A stretch of DNA of 59,172 nucleotides from NCBI GenBank assembly GCA_944390195.1, contig CALXOZ010000013.1, positions 1 to 59,172 of the forward strand. The letters run 5' to 3'. This document shows positions 25,526 through 34,269 of the stretch, piece after piece. Source of the DNA: an uncultured Alphaproteobacteria bacterium (GTDB taxonomy: Bacteria; Pseudomonadota; Alphaproteobacteria; CAAGCB01; CAG-977). The first letter of the stretch is position 1. Every line of letters begins with the position of its first letter. Made by a program: the position numbers and the translations under genes. Below the pieces are notes generated by a model. It worked only from the letters and a program-made list of their open reading frames with translations, was not told the DNA's origin and did not search any database.

Positions 25526-25951
25526 GCATATGAAAATCCCCGCTTAAATGCGAGGATCTCTTTATTTATTATTTTTTTTAACGGTTTTGGGCACGTCGAT
25601 TTTTATATGAAGCTCTTTTAATTGTTTTTGAAAGACCTCACAAGGTGCCTGCATCCTTGTAAAAGAGAGAGAGCATATGAAAATCCCCGCTTAAATGCGA
25701 GGATCTCTTTATTTATTATTTTTTTTAACGGTTTTGGGCACGTCGATTTTTATATGAAGCTCTTTTAATTGTTTTTGAGAGACCTCACAAGGTGCCTGCA
25801 TCCTTGTAAAAGAGAGAGAGCATATGAAAATCCCCGCTTAAATGCGGGGATCTCTTTTTTTTATTATTTTTTTTCAACGGTTTTGGGCACGTCGATTTTT
25901 ATATGAAGTTCTTTTAATTGTTTTTGAGAGACCTCACAAGGTGCCTGCATC
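25526..25951. repeat. 147-bp tandem repeat derived from the 3' end of aspS
   Basis: Two complete 147-bp units, 25526-25672 and 25673-25819, differ by a single base (AAAGACC versus GAGAGACC context). They are followed by a third, partial copy from 25820 to 25951, whose right part is the genuine end of aspS. Each unit contains the last about 88 bp of aspS plus its terminator hairpin. The two extra copies carry a changed stop region that would encode ...KTVKKNNK rather than ...KTVEKK. The exact period (starts 25526, 25673, 25820) marks a recent tandem duplication. Confidence 0.93.
25830..25858. terminator. aspS terminator hairpin
   Basis: Eight-base-pair stem ATCCCCGC / GCGGGGAT with loop TTAAAT, just beyond the aspS stop. 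A T-run is present on the plus-strand side and a shorter one on the minus side. The same hairpin, with one mismatch (GAGGAT), recurs in both upstream 147-bp repeat units. Confidence 0.65.
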
Positions 25952-27651
25952 ATTAAATCCTGAGCCATACCGTTCATTGGGAAAAGAATGACTTCGCGAA
26001 TATTTGGTTCGTCTGCTAACAACATTACCATGCGATCAATTCCCGGAGCGGATCCACCATGAGGAGGAGCGCCATATTTGAATGCGTTTAACATGCCTCC
26101 GAATTTTTGTTCTACAACTTCCGGACCGTAACCGGCAATTTCGAACGCCTTGTACATGATATCCGGTCTATGGTTTCTGATGGCACCTGAAGACAATTCG
26201 ATACCGTTGCAAACAATATCATATTGATAAGCGTTGATTTCCAAAGGATCTTTGTTCATCAAGGCTTCCATTCCGCCTTGAGGCATGGAGAACGGATTAT
26301 GAGAGAACGTGATTTGGTTTGTTTCTTCATCCAATTCGAACATGGGGAAGTCTGTAATCCAACAGAATTTGAAAGCGTTTTTCTCTAGCAGATCCAGTTG
26401 TTCACATATTTTTGAACGGACTTGTCCTGCGAATTTTTCGACTTTTCCCTTCTTTTCACAAACAAAGAAGATGACATCTCCGTCTTTTACTCCGACGGCG
26501 GTTTTTAAAGCGTTTATTCTGTCTTCATCCAAGTTTTTGGCAATAGCGCCTTTTGCCCCTTCTGGGGTATAAGTGATAAAGCCGATGCCCGGTAAGCCGA
26601 TTTCCTTTGCCCATCCGTTCATTTTATCGAACCAACTGCGCGGTTTGGTCGCCGCACCGAAAGCGGGAATAGCGCGAACGACGGCTCCGCGTTCAATCGC
26701 ATTGGCGAAAATGCCGAATCCGGATCCCGTAAAGATCTCTGTGACATCTGTAATAATCAAAGGATTGCGCAGATCCGGTTTATCAGAACCGTATTTTAAC
26801 ATGGATTCAGCATAAGGAATACGCGGGAAGGGGGCTTTGGTAACAGTTTTTCCATTGGAAAACTCTTCAAATACGCCTTGTAAAACAGGTTCGATTGCCG
26901 CGAAAACATCTTCTTGGGTAACAAAAGCCATTTCAAAGTCTAATTGATAGAATTCACCGGGGGAACGGTCTGCACGGCTGTCTTCATCGCGGAAGCAGGG
27001 GGCAATTTGGAAGTAACGGTCAAAACCGGAAACCATCAAAAGCTGTTTAAATTGTTGAGGCGCTTGAGGCAAGGCATAAAATTTTCCGGGGTGTAAACGG
27101 GACGGGACGAGGAAATCGCGTGCCCCTTCCGGACTGGAAGCTGTCAAAATCGGTGTTTGATATTCAACGAAACCTTGTTCAATCATGCGTTTGCGGCAAG
27201 AAGCAATGATTTTTGAACGCAACAACATGTTTTTGTGTAATTTTTCGCGACGTAAATCCAAAAAACGGTAACGTAAGCGGGTTTCTTCCGGCTGATCAAA
27301 ATCGGCTGCGACTTGCAACGGGAGTGTATCGGCTTCGGACAAGACTTCCGCTTGTTTCACGAACAGTTCGATTTCGCCTGTCGGCAGGTTTGGATTGGCA
27401 TTATCCTCTTTACGGACGACAACGTCTCCTGTTACACAAATAACGCTTTCCGGACGGCATTTTTCCAGTATTTTAAAAACGGGACTGGAAATATCGACAA
27501 CACATTGAGTGATGCCGTAATGATCGCGTAAATCAATGAATACAATATTGCCGTGATCTCTCTTACGTTGGATCCATCCGGACAGACGCGCTTGTATTCC
27601 TGCATCGCAAGCACGCAATTGACCGCAATTATGCGAACGATATATATGCAT
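25864..27651 (-). CDS. aspS: Aspartyl-tRNA synthetase
   Basis: A 595-residue class II synthetase with an N-terminal OB-fold anticodon domain ([22 protein letters not shown]), motif 2 ([22 protein letters not shown]), the bacterial GAD insertion (about 290-420) and motif 3 ([14 protein letters not shown]). It charges tRNA-Asp, possibly also tRNA-Asn since no discriminating feature is read here. The length is normal for bacterial AspRS. The start follows AAAGGG. Downstream of its stop lie two extra tandem copies of its own 3' end (147-bp repeats). Confidence 0.97.
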   Translation of the reverse strand: MHIYRSHNCGQLRACDAGIQARLSGWIQRKRDHGNIVFIDLRDHYGITQCVVDISSPVFKILEKCRPESVICVTGDVVVRKEDNANPNLPTGEIELFVKQAEVLSEADTLPLQVAADFDQPEETRLRYRFLDLRREKLHKNMLLRSKIIASCRKRMIEQGFVEYQTPILTASSPEGARDFLVPSRLHPGKFYALPQAPQQFKQLLMVSGFDRYFQIAPCFRDEDSRADRSPGEFYQLDFEMAFVTQEDVFAAIEPVLQGVFEEFSNGKTVTKAPFPRIPYAESMLKYGSDKPDLRNPLIITDVTEIFTGSGFGIFANAIERGAVVRAIPAFGAATKPRSWFDKMNGWAKEIGLPGIGFITYTPEGAKGAIAKNLDEDRINALKTAVGVKDGDVIFFVCEKKGKVEKFAGQVRSKICEQLDLLEKNAFKFCWITDFPMFELDEETNQITFSHNPFSMPQGGMEALMNKDPLEINAYQYDIVCNGIELSSGAIRNHRPDIMYKAFEIAGYGPEVVEQKFGGMLNAFKYGAPPHGGSAPGIDRMVMLLADEPNIREVILFPMNGMAQDLMMQAPCEVSQKQLKELHIKIDVPKTVEKK

Positions 27652-27735
27652 GAAAAAAACCCTTTTAAAAATAAAAAAGCAACTAACAGCATATTGATTT
27701 TAGGTACATTTTTTGTCAACAGAAAATCTGCTGTT

Positions 27736-27768
27736 ACAGAGAATAAAAAATGTGTTTTTATTCTGTTT
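27736..27768 (-). terminator. Hairpin overlapping the end of the phoB-like gene
   Basis: Inverted repeat ACAGAGAATAAAAAA (27736-27750) / TTTTTATTCTGT (27755-27766) with a small bulge. It overlaps the last codons of the response-regulator gene on the minus strand; a second small inverted repeat (AACAG...CTGTT) lies next to it. Confidence 0.5.
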
Positions 27769-28483
27769 CATTACCATTTTCTTCCGGATCGCCGGGTTGT
27801 TTTGAATCTATAGAGTATCCTGCGGCACGCACAGTGCGAATCAAATCGGTTTCGCCGCCTTCATTCATAGCTTTGCGCAAACGCCTGATATGTACATCAA
27901 CCGTTCTTAATTCGACATGAATATCTGCTCCCCACACTTCCTTTAAAAGCTGTTCGCGGGGAAAAACATGTCGCGGCTGTTCCATCAAAAACTGTAACAA
28001 CCGGAATTCGGTCGGACCTAAATGGACGGAACGGTTCCCTCTGAAGACCCGACAGGTCGCCAAGTCCATTCTGATATCTTCAAAAACCAATTCCCCTTTT
28101 GTTTTCATCGGTTGGATGCGGCGCAACAACGCGCGTATGCGGGCAATCAGTTCGGGAACGGAAAAAGGCTTGGTCATATAATCGTCGGCTCCGATTGTCA
28201 GCCCTTTGATTTTATCGGCTTCCTCCCCTCTGGCAGTCAACATGATGACGGGAATATTGCGCAAATCATTGTCATAGCGGATTTGTTTACAAATATCGAT
28301 CCCGTTCATATTAGGCAACATCCAGTCCAACAGGATTAAAGTGGGTTGATTGATTTTGATGGCGTTAAAAGCTTTGCTTCCGTCTGAAACACAGGAAACT
28401 TCAAAACCTTCTTTTTCAAGATTATAGCGTAAAAGAGTAATGATATCTTCTTCATCTTCGATAATCATAATCTTGTCAGTCAT
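27758..28483 (-). CDS. phoB: PhoB-family response regulator
   Basis: A 241-residue OmpR/PhoB-type regulator: receiver domain with acidic pocket IIEDEED, phosphoacceptor region LILLDWMLPNMNGIDIC, the conserved Thr in VIMLTARG and Lys in MTKPFS. A winged-helix effector domain (GPTEFRLLQFLMEQPRHVFPREQLL and VRTVDVHIRRLRKAM) follows. It closely resembles PhoB, which controls phosphate starvation genes. I start at MTDKIM because of AAAGGATTGCCC upstream; the TTG two codons earlier is less likely. No sensor kinase such as PhoR, or pst/phoU genes, lie nearby, so the specific role is inferred from family resemblance. Confidence 0.88.
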   Translation of the reverse strand: MTDKIMIIEDEEDIITLLRYNLEKEGFEVSCVSDGSKAFNAIKINQPTLILLDWMLPNMNGIDICKQIRYDNDLRNIPVIMLTARGEEADKIKGLTIGADDYMTKPFSVPELIARIRALLRRIQPMKTKGELVFEDIRMDLATCRVFRGNRSVHLGPTEFRLLQFLMEQPRHVFPREQLLKEVWGADIHVELRTVDVHIRRLRKAMNEGGETDLIRTVRAAGYSIDSKQPGDPEENGNETE

Positions 28484-28549
28484 GGGCAATCCTTTTTTTA
28501 GAATGGAATATGTGGTTTTTTATAATTTGTTTTTTGCGCAAATAAAAAA

Positions 28550-29191
28550 TCATTGTTTCAAATAAGAGATGTTTTCAGCGTATTTTTTATTATTGAAAAC
28601 AGCGCTTCCGGCGACTAAAACATCAGCTCCTGCATTACGGCACAATCGGGCTGTTTGCGGATTTATCCCCCCGTCGACTTCCAATTCGACAGACCGTCCG
28701 GCAATCATTGTTTTTATCCGTTCTATTTTTTTTATTTGTGAATCGATGAAGCTTTGTCCTCCGAAACCGGGGTTGACAGTCATCACCAGTGCCAAGTCGA
28801 TTTTATCCAAAACATATTCGAGTACGTTTTCTGATGTGGCGGGGTTTAAAGAAACACCGGCTTTAATACCGAAAGATTTTATGTATTGCAACAGTCTGTC
28901 TAAATGTTTGTCAGCTTCTGCGTGAACGGTAATAATATCTGCTCCTGCGTCTACAAATGCTTTGATATAAGGGGTAACCGGTTCTATCATTAAATGGACA
29001 TCGAAAATTTTCCGGGTGTAAGGGCGAATAGCTTTTACGATAGCAGGACCGAAAGTAATATTCGGAACAAAATGACCGTCCATGACATCAATATGAATAT
29101 AATCGGCGCCGGCTTGGTCGATAGCTTTCACTTCTTCTCCAAGTCGGGCAAAGTCTGCTGAAAGAATACTAGGGGCAATTTTTACGCTCAT
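28550..29191 (-). CDS. rpe: Ribulose-phosphate 3-epimerase
   Basis: A 213-residue TIM-barrel protein with the Rpe signatures: [17 protein letters not shown] at the start, [17 protein letters not shown] (metal and catalytic Asp), [23 protein letters not shown] and [10 protein letters not shown]. It interconverts ribulose 5-phosphate and xylulose 5-phosphate in the non-oxidative pentose-phosphate pathway. It lies on the same strand as tkt and fba, though separated from fba by about 480 bp of non-coding sequence and a terminator, so it has its own promoter. Confidence 0.96.
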   Translation of the reverse strand: MSVKIAPSILSADFARLGEEVKAIDQAGADYIHIDVMDGHFVPNITFGPAIVKAIRPYTRKIFDVHLMIEPVTPYIKAFVDAGADIITVHAEADKHLDRLLQYIKSFGIKAGVSLNPATSENVLEYVLDKIDLALVMTVNPGFGGQSFIDSQIKKIERIKTMIAGRSVELEVDGGINPQTARLCRNAGADVLVAGSAVFNNKKYAENISYLKQ

Positions 29192-29669
29192 AAGAAACTC
29201 CGTTTTTCATATATTTTAGTTTACTGTTCTACGAATACAAGCGAAAATCATAAGAAAAACAATTATTCCATATATTTTAAGATCGGGTTTGCTTTTTTGT
29301 ATTTTTTATTAAAGCAACGCTTCTCAATGCCGGATCAAAACTTTTTATCGAAAAAACGCTCATTGTTTCATGCTGTTAAATATTTTTTATATAATGAAGA
29401 GACCGCTAATAAAGCTTGAAGAAATTGATTTTAGAGGAATTTATTTTGACAAAAAAGGGGCAAGACAAGAGAAAGGTGCTGTCGGTATACGTTTTTTACA
29501 TACGATGAAATATCGAATAGGTGGAATACAAAAAGTATGCTTAGAAATGAGTTATCATTAAATGTGCAAAAAACAAGAACAATCATATCGTTTTTAGGAA
29601 AAGGAGTATTCAGTTTTTTTGATTTTATTGCTTTGACAGGGGGTGAAAACCAGATTCCGGATAATAGAA
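29192..29669. other. Intergenic region rpe-fba, nothing firm
   Basis: About 480 bp. One plus-strand frame of 63 codons (29370-29561) begins near a possible second ATG at 29394 and encodes a basic peptide (MKRPLIKLEEIDFRGIYFDKKG...). It has no ribosome binding site that stands out and no recognisable family, so I do not call it a gene. The promoter of rpe should lie in the left part, on the minus strand. Confidence 0.4.
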
Positions 29670-29700
29670 ATCCCCCTGAACCGGAGAGGAACAGGGGGAT
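29670..29700 (-). terminator. Terminator of the tkt-fba operon
   Basis: Nine-base-pair perfect stem ATCCCCCTG / CAGGGGGAT with a 13-base loop. On the minus strand it is followed by TTCTATTAT, 19 bp past the fba stop. Confidence 0.85.
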
Positions 29701-29718
29701 GGATTTAACGAGATGAGA

Positions 29719-30774
29719 TTACAGCATATGATTCAATTCGCCGGACTTATAGCGTTTAGCCATATCGGACAAAGAGATTGCTTTGATTTTCGATCCCATT
29801 CCAGCAGCTCCGAATTGTTCATATCGGGTTTCGCAGACTTTTTGCATTTCTTCCAAAGCCGGTCCCATGTATTTACGAACATCAAATTCGTCCGGCTTTG
29901 TCGCAAAGATTTTACGGATGGCACCGGTCATTGCCATACGACAATCCGTATCGACATTGACTTTACGCACGCCGTATTTGATGCCTTCTTGAATTTCTTC
30001 GACGGGGACGCCATACGTTTGCGGTATTTTTCCGCCAAATTCGTTAATCATATCCTGCAGTTCCTGAGGAACAGAAGACGAACCGTGCATGACCAGATGA
30101 ACCGTCGGAATCTTCGCATGAATTTTTTTAATGGTGTCGATGGATAAAATGGCACCGTCCGGTTTGCGGGTGAATTTATAAGCGCCGTGAGATGTTCCGA
30201 TAGCAACCGCCAAAGCGTCGATATTTGTTGCTTTAACGAATTCGTAAGCTTCATCCGGATCGGTCAACAATTGTTTTTTATCCAAAGCGCCGTCAAAGCC
30301 ATGTCCGTCTTCTTTTTCCCCTTTTCCGGTTTCCAGAGAACCGATACAACCTAATTCAGCTTCGACTGAAGCGCCGATCATATGGGCGAGATGGGAAACG
30401 GTGGCGGAAACTTCGGCATTGTATTCATGCGAAGCGGGTTTTCCGTCTTTTAAAGATCCGTCCATCATGACGGATGTGTAACTGTTTGCCAAAGCTGTAA
30501 CGCAAGTTTCCACGGAAGAACCATGATCTTGATGTAAACAGATTGGCAGATCCGGATACATTTCGGCAGCGGCCAGAACCATATGACGTATCATCGGGTC
30601 TCCGGCATATCCGCGCGCTCCTTTGGAGGTTTGGACGATGACCGGAGAGTTTGTTTTTTTGGCGGCATTCATGACAGCCAGTATTTGTTCCATATTGTTG
30701 ACGTTGAACGCTGGCATACCATAGCCGTATTCTGCGGCATGATCCAACAGTTGTCGTAAACTGATCATAGGCAT
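29719..30774 (-). CDS. fba: Class II fructose-1,6-bisphosphate aldolase
   Basis: A 351-residue metal-dependent aldolase: MPAFNVNNMEQILAVM near the start, LHQDHGSSVETC (zinc His and catalytic Asp), SVMMDGSLKDGK, VEAELGCIGSLETGK, HLVMHGSSSVPQEL and VNVDTDCRMA. It cleaves or makes fructose 1,6-bisphosphate. The sequence resembles the Calvin-cycle-type subgroup common in alphaproteobacteria. It follows tkt by 20 bp with AAGGAG in between, so tkt-fba form an operon. The gap and pgk genes that often sit between tkt and fba are missing. Confidence 0.95.
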   Translation of the reverse strand: MPMISLRQLLDHAAEYGYGMPAFNVNNMEQILAVMNAAKKTNSPVIVQTSKGARGYAGDPMIRHMVLAAAEMYPDLPICLHQDHGSSVETCVTALANSYTSVMMDGSLKDGKPASHEYNAEVSATVSHLAHMIGASVEAELGCIGSLETGKGEKEDGHGFDGALDKKQLLTDPDEAYEFVKATNIDALAVAIGTSHGAYKFTRKPDGAILSIDTIKKIHAKIPTVHLVMHGSSSVPQELQDMINEFGGKIPQTYGVPVEEIQEGIKYGVRKVNVDTDCRMAMTGAIRKIFATKPDEFDVRKYMGPALEEMQKVCETRYEQFGAAGMGSKIKAISLSDMAKRYKSGELNHML

Positions 30775-30794
30775 TTTTTATTAATCTCCTTATT

Positions 30795-32768
30795 TTATTT
30801 TTTCAAACATTCAATAGCCGCGCTTGCAACAGCATTGGGCGTAATTCCGAAATGTTCATACAGTTGTTCCGCCGGTGCGGAAGCGCCGAAAGAACGCATG
30901 GCAACGACGGCCCCTTGCAATCCGGTGTATTTTTCCCATCCGAAAGCCCCTTGGGATTCGACGGCGACGCGCGGGCAATTTCCGAGCACTTCGTTTTTAT
31001 AAGCGTCGTCTTGTTTATCAAACAGTTCCCAAGACGGCATGGAAACGACAGCAGCCTTAATATTTTTTTCAGCCAACAGTTCTTTTGCTTTAACAGCGAT
31101 TTCGACTTCAGAACCGGTAGCCAATAAAGTTACATCCCGTTTGTCTTTGCAACCGGCAAGGATATAAGCCCCTTTTGCGGACAGGTTTTCTTTAACTTCA
31201 GTGCGCAATGTCGGCAGGTTTTGCCGTGACAAAGCCAGAACGGAAGGCGTATGTTCGGCTTCAATAGCCAATTCCCAGCATTCGGCTGTTTCTACGGCAT
31301 CGCAAGGACGGAACACATTGACATTGGGAATGGCGCGCATTGAGGCAAGATGTTCGATGGGTTGATGCGTCGGTCCGTCTTCTCCGACCCCGATGGAATC
31401 ATGTGTCAAAACATAGATTGTTCTGATTCCCATCAAGGCTGCCAGACGCAAGGAGGGTTTCAGGTAATCCATGAAGACTAGAAAAGCGCCTGAATACGGA
31501 ATGAAACCGCCATGCAAGGCGATACCGTTCATGGCAGCGGCCATGGCATGTTCACGAATACCGTAATGGATATAATTGCCGCTGAAATCGTTAGGGGTTA
31601 CGGATTTTGATTCTTTTGCGTTTGTCAGGTTTGATCCTGTTAGGTCGGCGGACCCGCCCAGCAATTCGGGAATGGCGGGAACAAGTATTTCCAAAGCCAT
31701 TTGAGACGCTTTTCTGGTTGCGACTTTAGGTTTGTCAGCAATCAATTGTTCTTTATAGGCTTGCATTTTTTCTTTCCAGCCGGACGGCAGGATATGATTT
31801 AAGACCGTACGTTCAAATTCGGCTTTTTTAACCGGATCCATGCTATCAAAACGTTTTTGCCAGTTTTTATGCTCTGTTTGTCCTTTTTGCGCGAAGGAAC
31901 GCCACTGATCCAAGATGTCTTGAGGGACTTCAAAGGGGGCGTATTCAAAGCCCAGACGTTTCCTTGCAGCCAACAAGTCTTCGACGCCAAGCGGAGAACC
32001 GTGGACTTTGCTGGTTCCCTCTTTAGCCGACCCGTAACCGATAATCGAATGACAAGCGATTAAGGTGGGTTTGTCCGATTTTTGAGCTCGAGCGATGGCG
32101 GCTTCGATTTCTTCAGGATTGTAAGCATCGCATTGATCCGTATTCCAACCGTTGGCTTCGAAACGTTTGCGCTGGTCGGTGGATGTGGCAACGGATGTGG
32201 AACCGTCTATTGTGATTTTGTTGTCGTCCCAAAGAACGATGATTTTATTTAAGCGCAAATGCCCCGCCAAAGAGATGGCTTCTTCGGAAATGCCTTCCAT
32301 CAAACAACCGTCTCCGCACAGTACATAAGTATAATGGTTTACGATTTCGGATCCGAAACGTTGAGCCAGCAGCTTTTCCGCCAAAGCCATACCGACGGCT
32401 GTGGCAATACCTTGCCCCAGAGGTCCTGTTGTTGTTTCGATCCCTTCCAAATGTCCGTATTCGGGATGTCCCGCGCAACGCGATCCAAGCTGACGGAAAC
32501 TTTTCAGTTGTTCCAAAGTCGCTTGTTCATAGCCGCACAGATACAGCAAACTGTAAAGTAGCATGGAACCGTGTCCTGCGGACAAGACAAAGCGGTCGCG
32601 GTCTGCCCAACGAGGTGCCTTCGGATCGAATTTCAGAAATTTTGAAAACAGGACGGTGGCAACGTCTGCCATGCCCATTGGCATGCCGGGGTGTCCGGAA
32701 TTTGCTTTTTGGACACCTTCTGCAGCCAAAAAACGTAAAGCATTTGCTAAATCTTTATGAGCGACCAT
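30795..32768 (-). CDS. tkt: Transketolase
   Basis: A 657-residue thiamine-diphosphate enzyme: ANSGHPGMPMGMADVA at the N-terminus, the TPP motif GDGCLMEG..., TTGPLGQGIATAVGMA, the pyrimidine domain with IREHAMAAAMNG, GEDGPTHQP and the C-terminal domain. It exchanges two-carbon units between sugar phosphates in the pentose-phosphate (and Calvin) pathways. I start at MVAHKDLANALRF (32768), preceded by the strong ribosome site AAAGGAGGATCT, instead of an ATG 23 codons upstream. It leads an operon with fba. Confidence 0.97.
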   Translation of the reverse strand: MVAHKDLANALRFLAAEGVQKANSGHPGMPMGMADVATVLFSKFLKFDPKAPRWADRDRFVLSAGHGSMLLYSLLYLCGYEQATLEQLKSFRQLGSRCAGHPEYGHLEGIETTTGPLGQGIATAVGMALAEKLLAQRFGSEIVNHYTYVLCGDGCLMEGISEEAISLAGHLRLNKIIVLWDDNKITIDGSTSVATSTDQRKRFEANGWNTDQCDAYNPEEIEAAIARAQKSDKPTLIACHSIIGYGSAKEGTSKVHGSPLGVEDLLAARKRLGFEYAPFEVPQDILDQWRSFAQKGQTEHKNWQKRFDSMDPVKKAEFERTVLNHILPSGWKEKMQAYKEQLIADKPKVATRKASQMALEILVPAIPELLGGSADLTGSNLTNAKESKSVTPNDFSGNYIHYGIREHAMAAAMNGIALHGGFIPYSGAFLVFMDYLKPSLRLAALMGIRTIYVLTHDSIGVGEDGPTHQPIEHLASMRAIPNVNVFRPCDAVETAECWELAIEAEHTPSVLALSRQNLPTLRTEVKENLSAKGAYILAGCKDKRDVTLLATGSEVEIAVKAKELLAEKNIKAAVVSMPSWELFDKQDDAYKNEVLGNCPRVAVESQGAFGWEKYTGLQGAVVAMRSFGASAPAEQLYEHFGITPNAVASAAIECLKK

Positions 32769-32837
32769 AGATCCTCCTTTAATGGATAAATAAAAAAGGT
32801 AAAATTTTATTTTGTATACCATATTTATTGGCGACAC

Positions 32838-33285
32838 AAAACACTTCGTTTAAAAAAAACGAAAAAATAAGCTTTATCTTAAGAGCAAAACAGAACAGTT
32901 CGATTTTTGAAACGTTGAAAAGATGAATATATGGAACGGGCGAAAAGGATCTGTTTATGAGTGCGTGAAATTTTTATCGCATGGAACGGAAAAACTGGGA
33001 ATGACTTTTCCCTCAATGTTGCCGGTGAGATGCGGGGCAAACACCATACAACACCGTCCGCGATTTTGAAAACGGATGGATTTACTTTGAATTGTTTGTA
33101 CGGTTTGATACCCTTTTTCATATGCGGCTTCGTTCTAAAAAAGGAAATTTCGTACTTTCTTTTTTGTGTCCGTGATGTCGTTATTTTTTTATATTTGTGA
33201 AATGTGTGCTTGATAAAAAGTTTTATTCTTTCATCGCCGGCAGGCTCATCGGCCTGTTATGCAAGAGTAAAGAGGCTTTCGAAAT
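32838..33285. other. Intergenic region beside tkt, possible structured RNA
   Basis: About 450 bp. Two opposed frames of about 80 codons overlap here (32879-33121 minus, 32961-33200 plus); neither resembles a family. Local hairpins include GGGAA/TTCCC near 32998-33013, CGGTG/CACCG near 33023-33056 and CCGTCCG/CGGATGG near 33054-33079. A terminator-like AAAAAA...TTTTTT hairpin lies near 33137-33165. In many alphaproteobacteria 6S RNA lies in this neighbourhood of tkt, but I cannot confirm it. Confidence 0.35.
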
Positions 33286-34269
33286 TTACGTCGCCAGTTT
33301 ATTAATTCCCGGATCAAAAGGATCTCCCCAGTTTATTTTCCGGACGCGTTTGTAGAGTTCCTTTTCTTTTTTGGAAACGGTTTTTTGTTCCAATCCTTCG
33401 GGAGTGCATAAAGTAAGGGAGACTCTTCCTTTTTCGATCAAAGGGGAACGTATGACCCGCGCTTTGCAGGAGGGATATCTTTTACGAGTGGCAATCAGAT
33501 AGGTGAATTTTTCATCTTCGAACGGGACATCTGCGTTTTTTAGATGGCGGTGCATTTTCGATCTTGCTATGCGACAGGAAAAATGGCACCAGTCGTTTAA
33601 ACAATCCGAGTTATGCGGACAAGGGGCGGCGATGAAAGCGCCGGCTTTAATCAAAATGTGCCGGATTGTTTTGATTCTTTCAAAATCTTTCGGGGTCGCG
33701 GGGTCGATGAGGATCAAAGCTTCATTCGCGGCGTTCCATAAACTCAGAACGGTGTGTTCCAATCTGTCCGGTTCGACTTCGTTTAAAACATAGGACGCCG
33801 TTACCAGATCGGCTTTTTCTTGAATGTCGGATACCGTTAAATCGAACTCTTTCCAAACGGGAGGATTTTTAAAAACAATATGACTTTCGGACAAAACGGA
33901 TTGTGCAAACAGAGCCATGTTTTTTTCACGTTCCAGACACAAAACGCTTTCAAAATCGAACAATCCGGAACAAGCCCATAAGACGGTTCCCGTTCCGGAT
34001 CCAGCGTCGATTAAAGAAGCGGGGGTGAAACCGTCTAATAAACGGGCTTGGTCTAGAACGGATCTGACAGCGCCAAAGGTCGCAGGCATACGGGTTGCTG
34101 CATAAATGACACAATGTTCCGGATCTTGTAAAAAACGTGTTTTATTCCATTGATGACTTTGATAATGTTGGCTGATTTCGGCGGCGTATTTTTTGGAATT
34201 TTGAATTTTTCTGTCTTGTATTTCTTTTTCAATGATCCGTTTTAAAAAAACGGGCATGTCTGTTGTCAT
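33286..34269 (-). CDS. Rsm22-family SAM-dependent methyltransferase-like protein
   Basis: A 327-residue protein with the Rsm22 layout: YAATRMPATFGAVRSVL ahead of a SAM-binding motif I (LIDAGSGTGTVLWA), the ASYVLNEV segment, and the cysteine-rich CPHNSDCLNDWCHFSCR region followed by RSKMHRHLK and FEDEKFTYL. Rsm22 proteins are tied to the small ribosomal subunit, chiefly in mitochondria and alphaproteobacteria, and the Cys cluster may bind an iron-sulfur centre. The gene overlaps the preceding DD-carboxypeptidase stop by ATGA. Function in bacteria is not settled. Confidence 0.85.
   Translation of the reverse strand: MTTDMPVFLKRIIEKEIQDRKIQNSKKYAAEISQHYQSHQWNKTRFLQDPEHCVIYAATRMPATFGAVRSVLDQARLLDGFTPASLIDAGSGTGTVLWACSGLFDFESVLCLEREKNMALFAQSVLSESHIVFKNPPVWKEFDLTVSDIQEKADLVTASYVLNEVEPDRLEHTVLSLWNAANEALILIDPATPKDFERIKTIRHILIKAGAFIAAPCPHNSDCLNDWCHFSCRIARSKMHRHLKNADVPFEDEKFTYLIATRKRYPSCKARVIRSPLIEKGRVSLTLCTPEGLEQKTVSKKEKELYKRVRKINWGDPFDPGINKLAT

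Noticed and set aside
25526-25951. Possible CRISPR array because of regularly spaced repeats
   Set aside because: The period is 147 bp and the repeated unit is the end of aspS plus its terminator, with no unique spacers between copies.
25864-27651. Minus/plus strand long frames inside aspS, tkt, ccmF and other genes
   Set aside because: These are antisense or out-of-frame shadows of well recognised genes.
29370-29561. 63-codon basic peptide gene between rpe and fba
   Set aside because: Weak start context and no recognisable family; not enough support to call it.
32879-33121. 80-codon minus-strand gene next to tkt
   Set aside because: It overlaps an opposed frame of equal length, and neither shows a family pattern or ribosome site; a structured RNA or plain spacer fits better.
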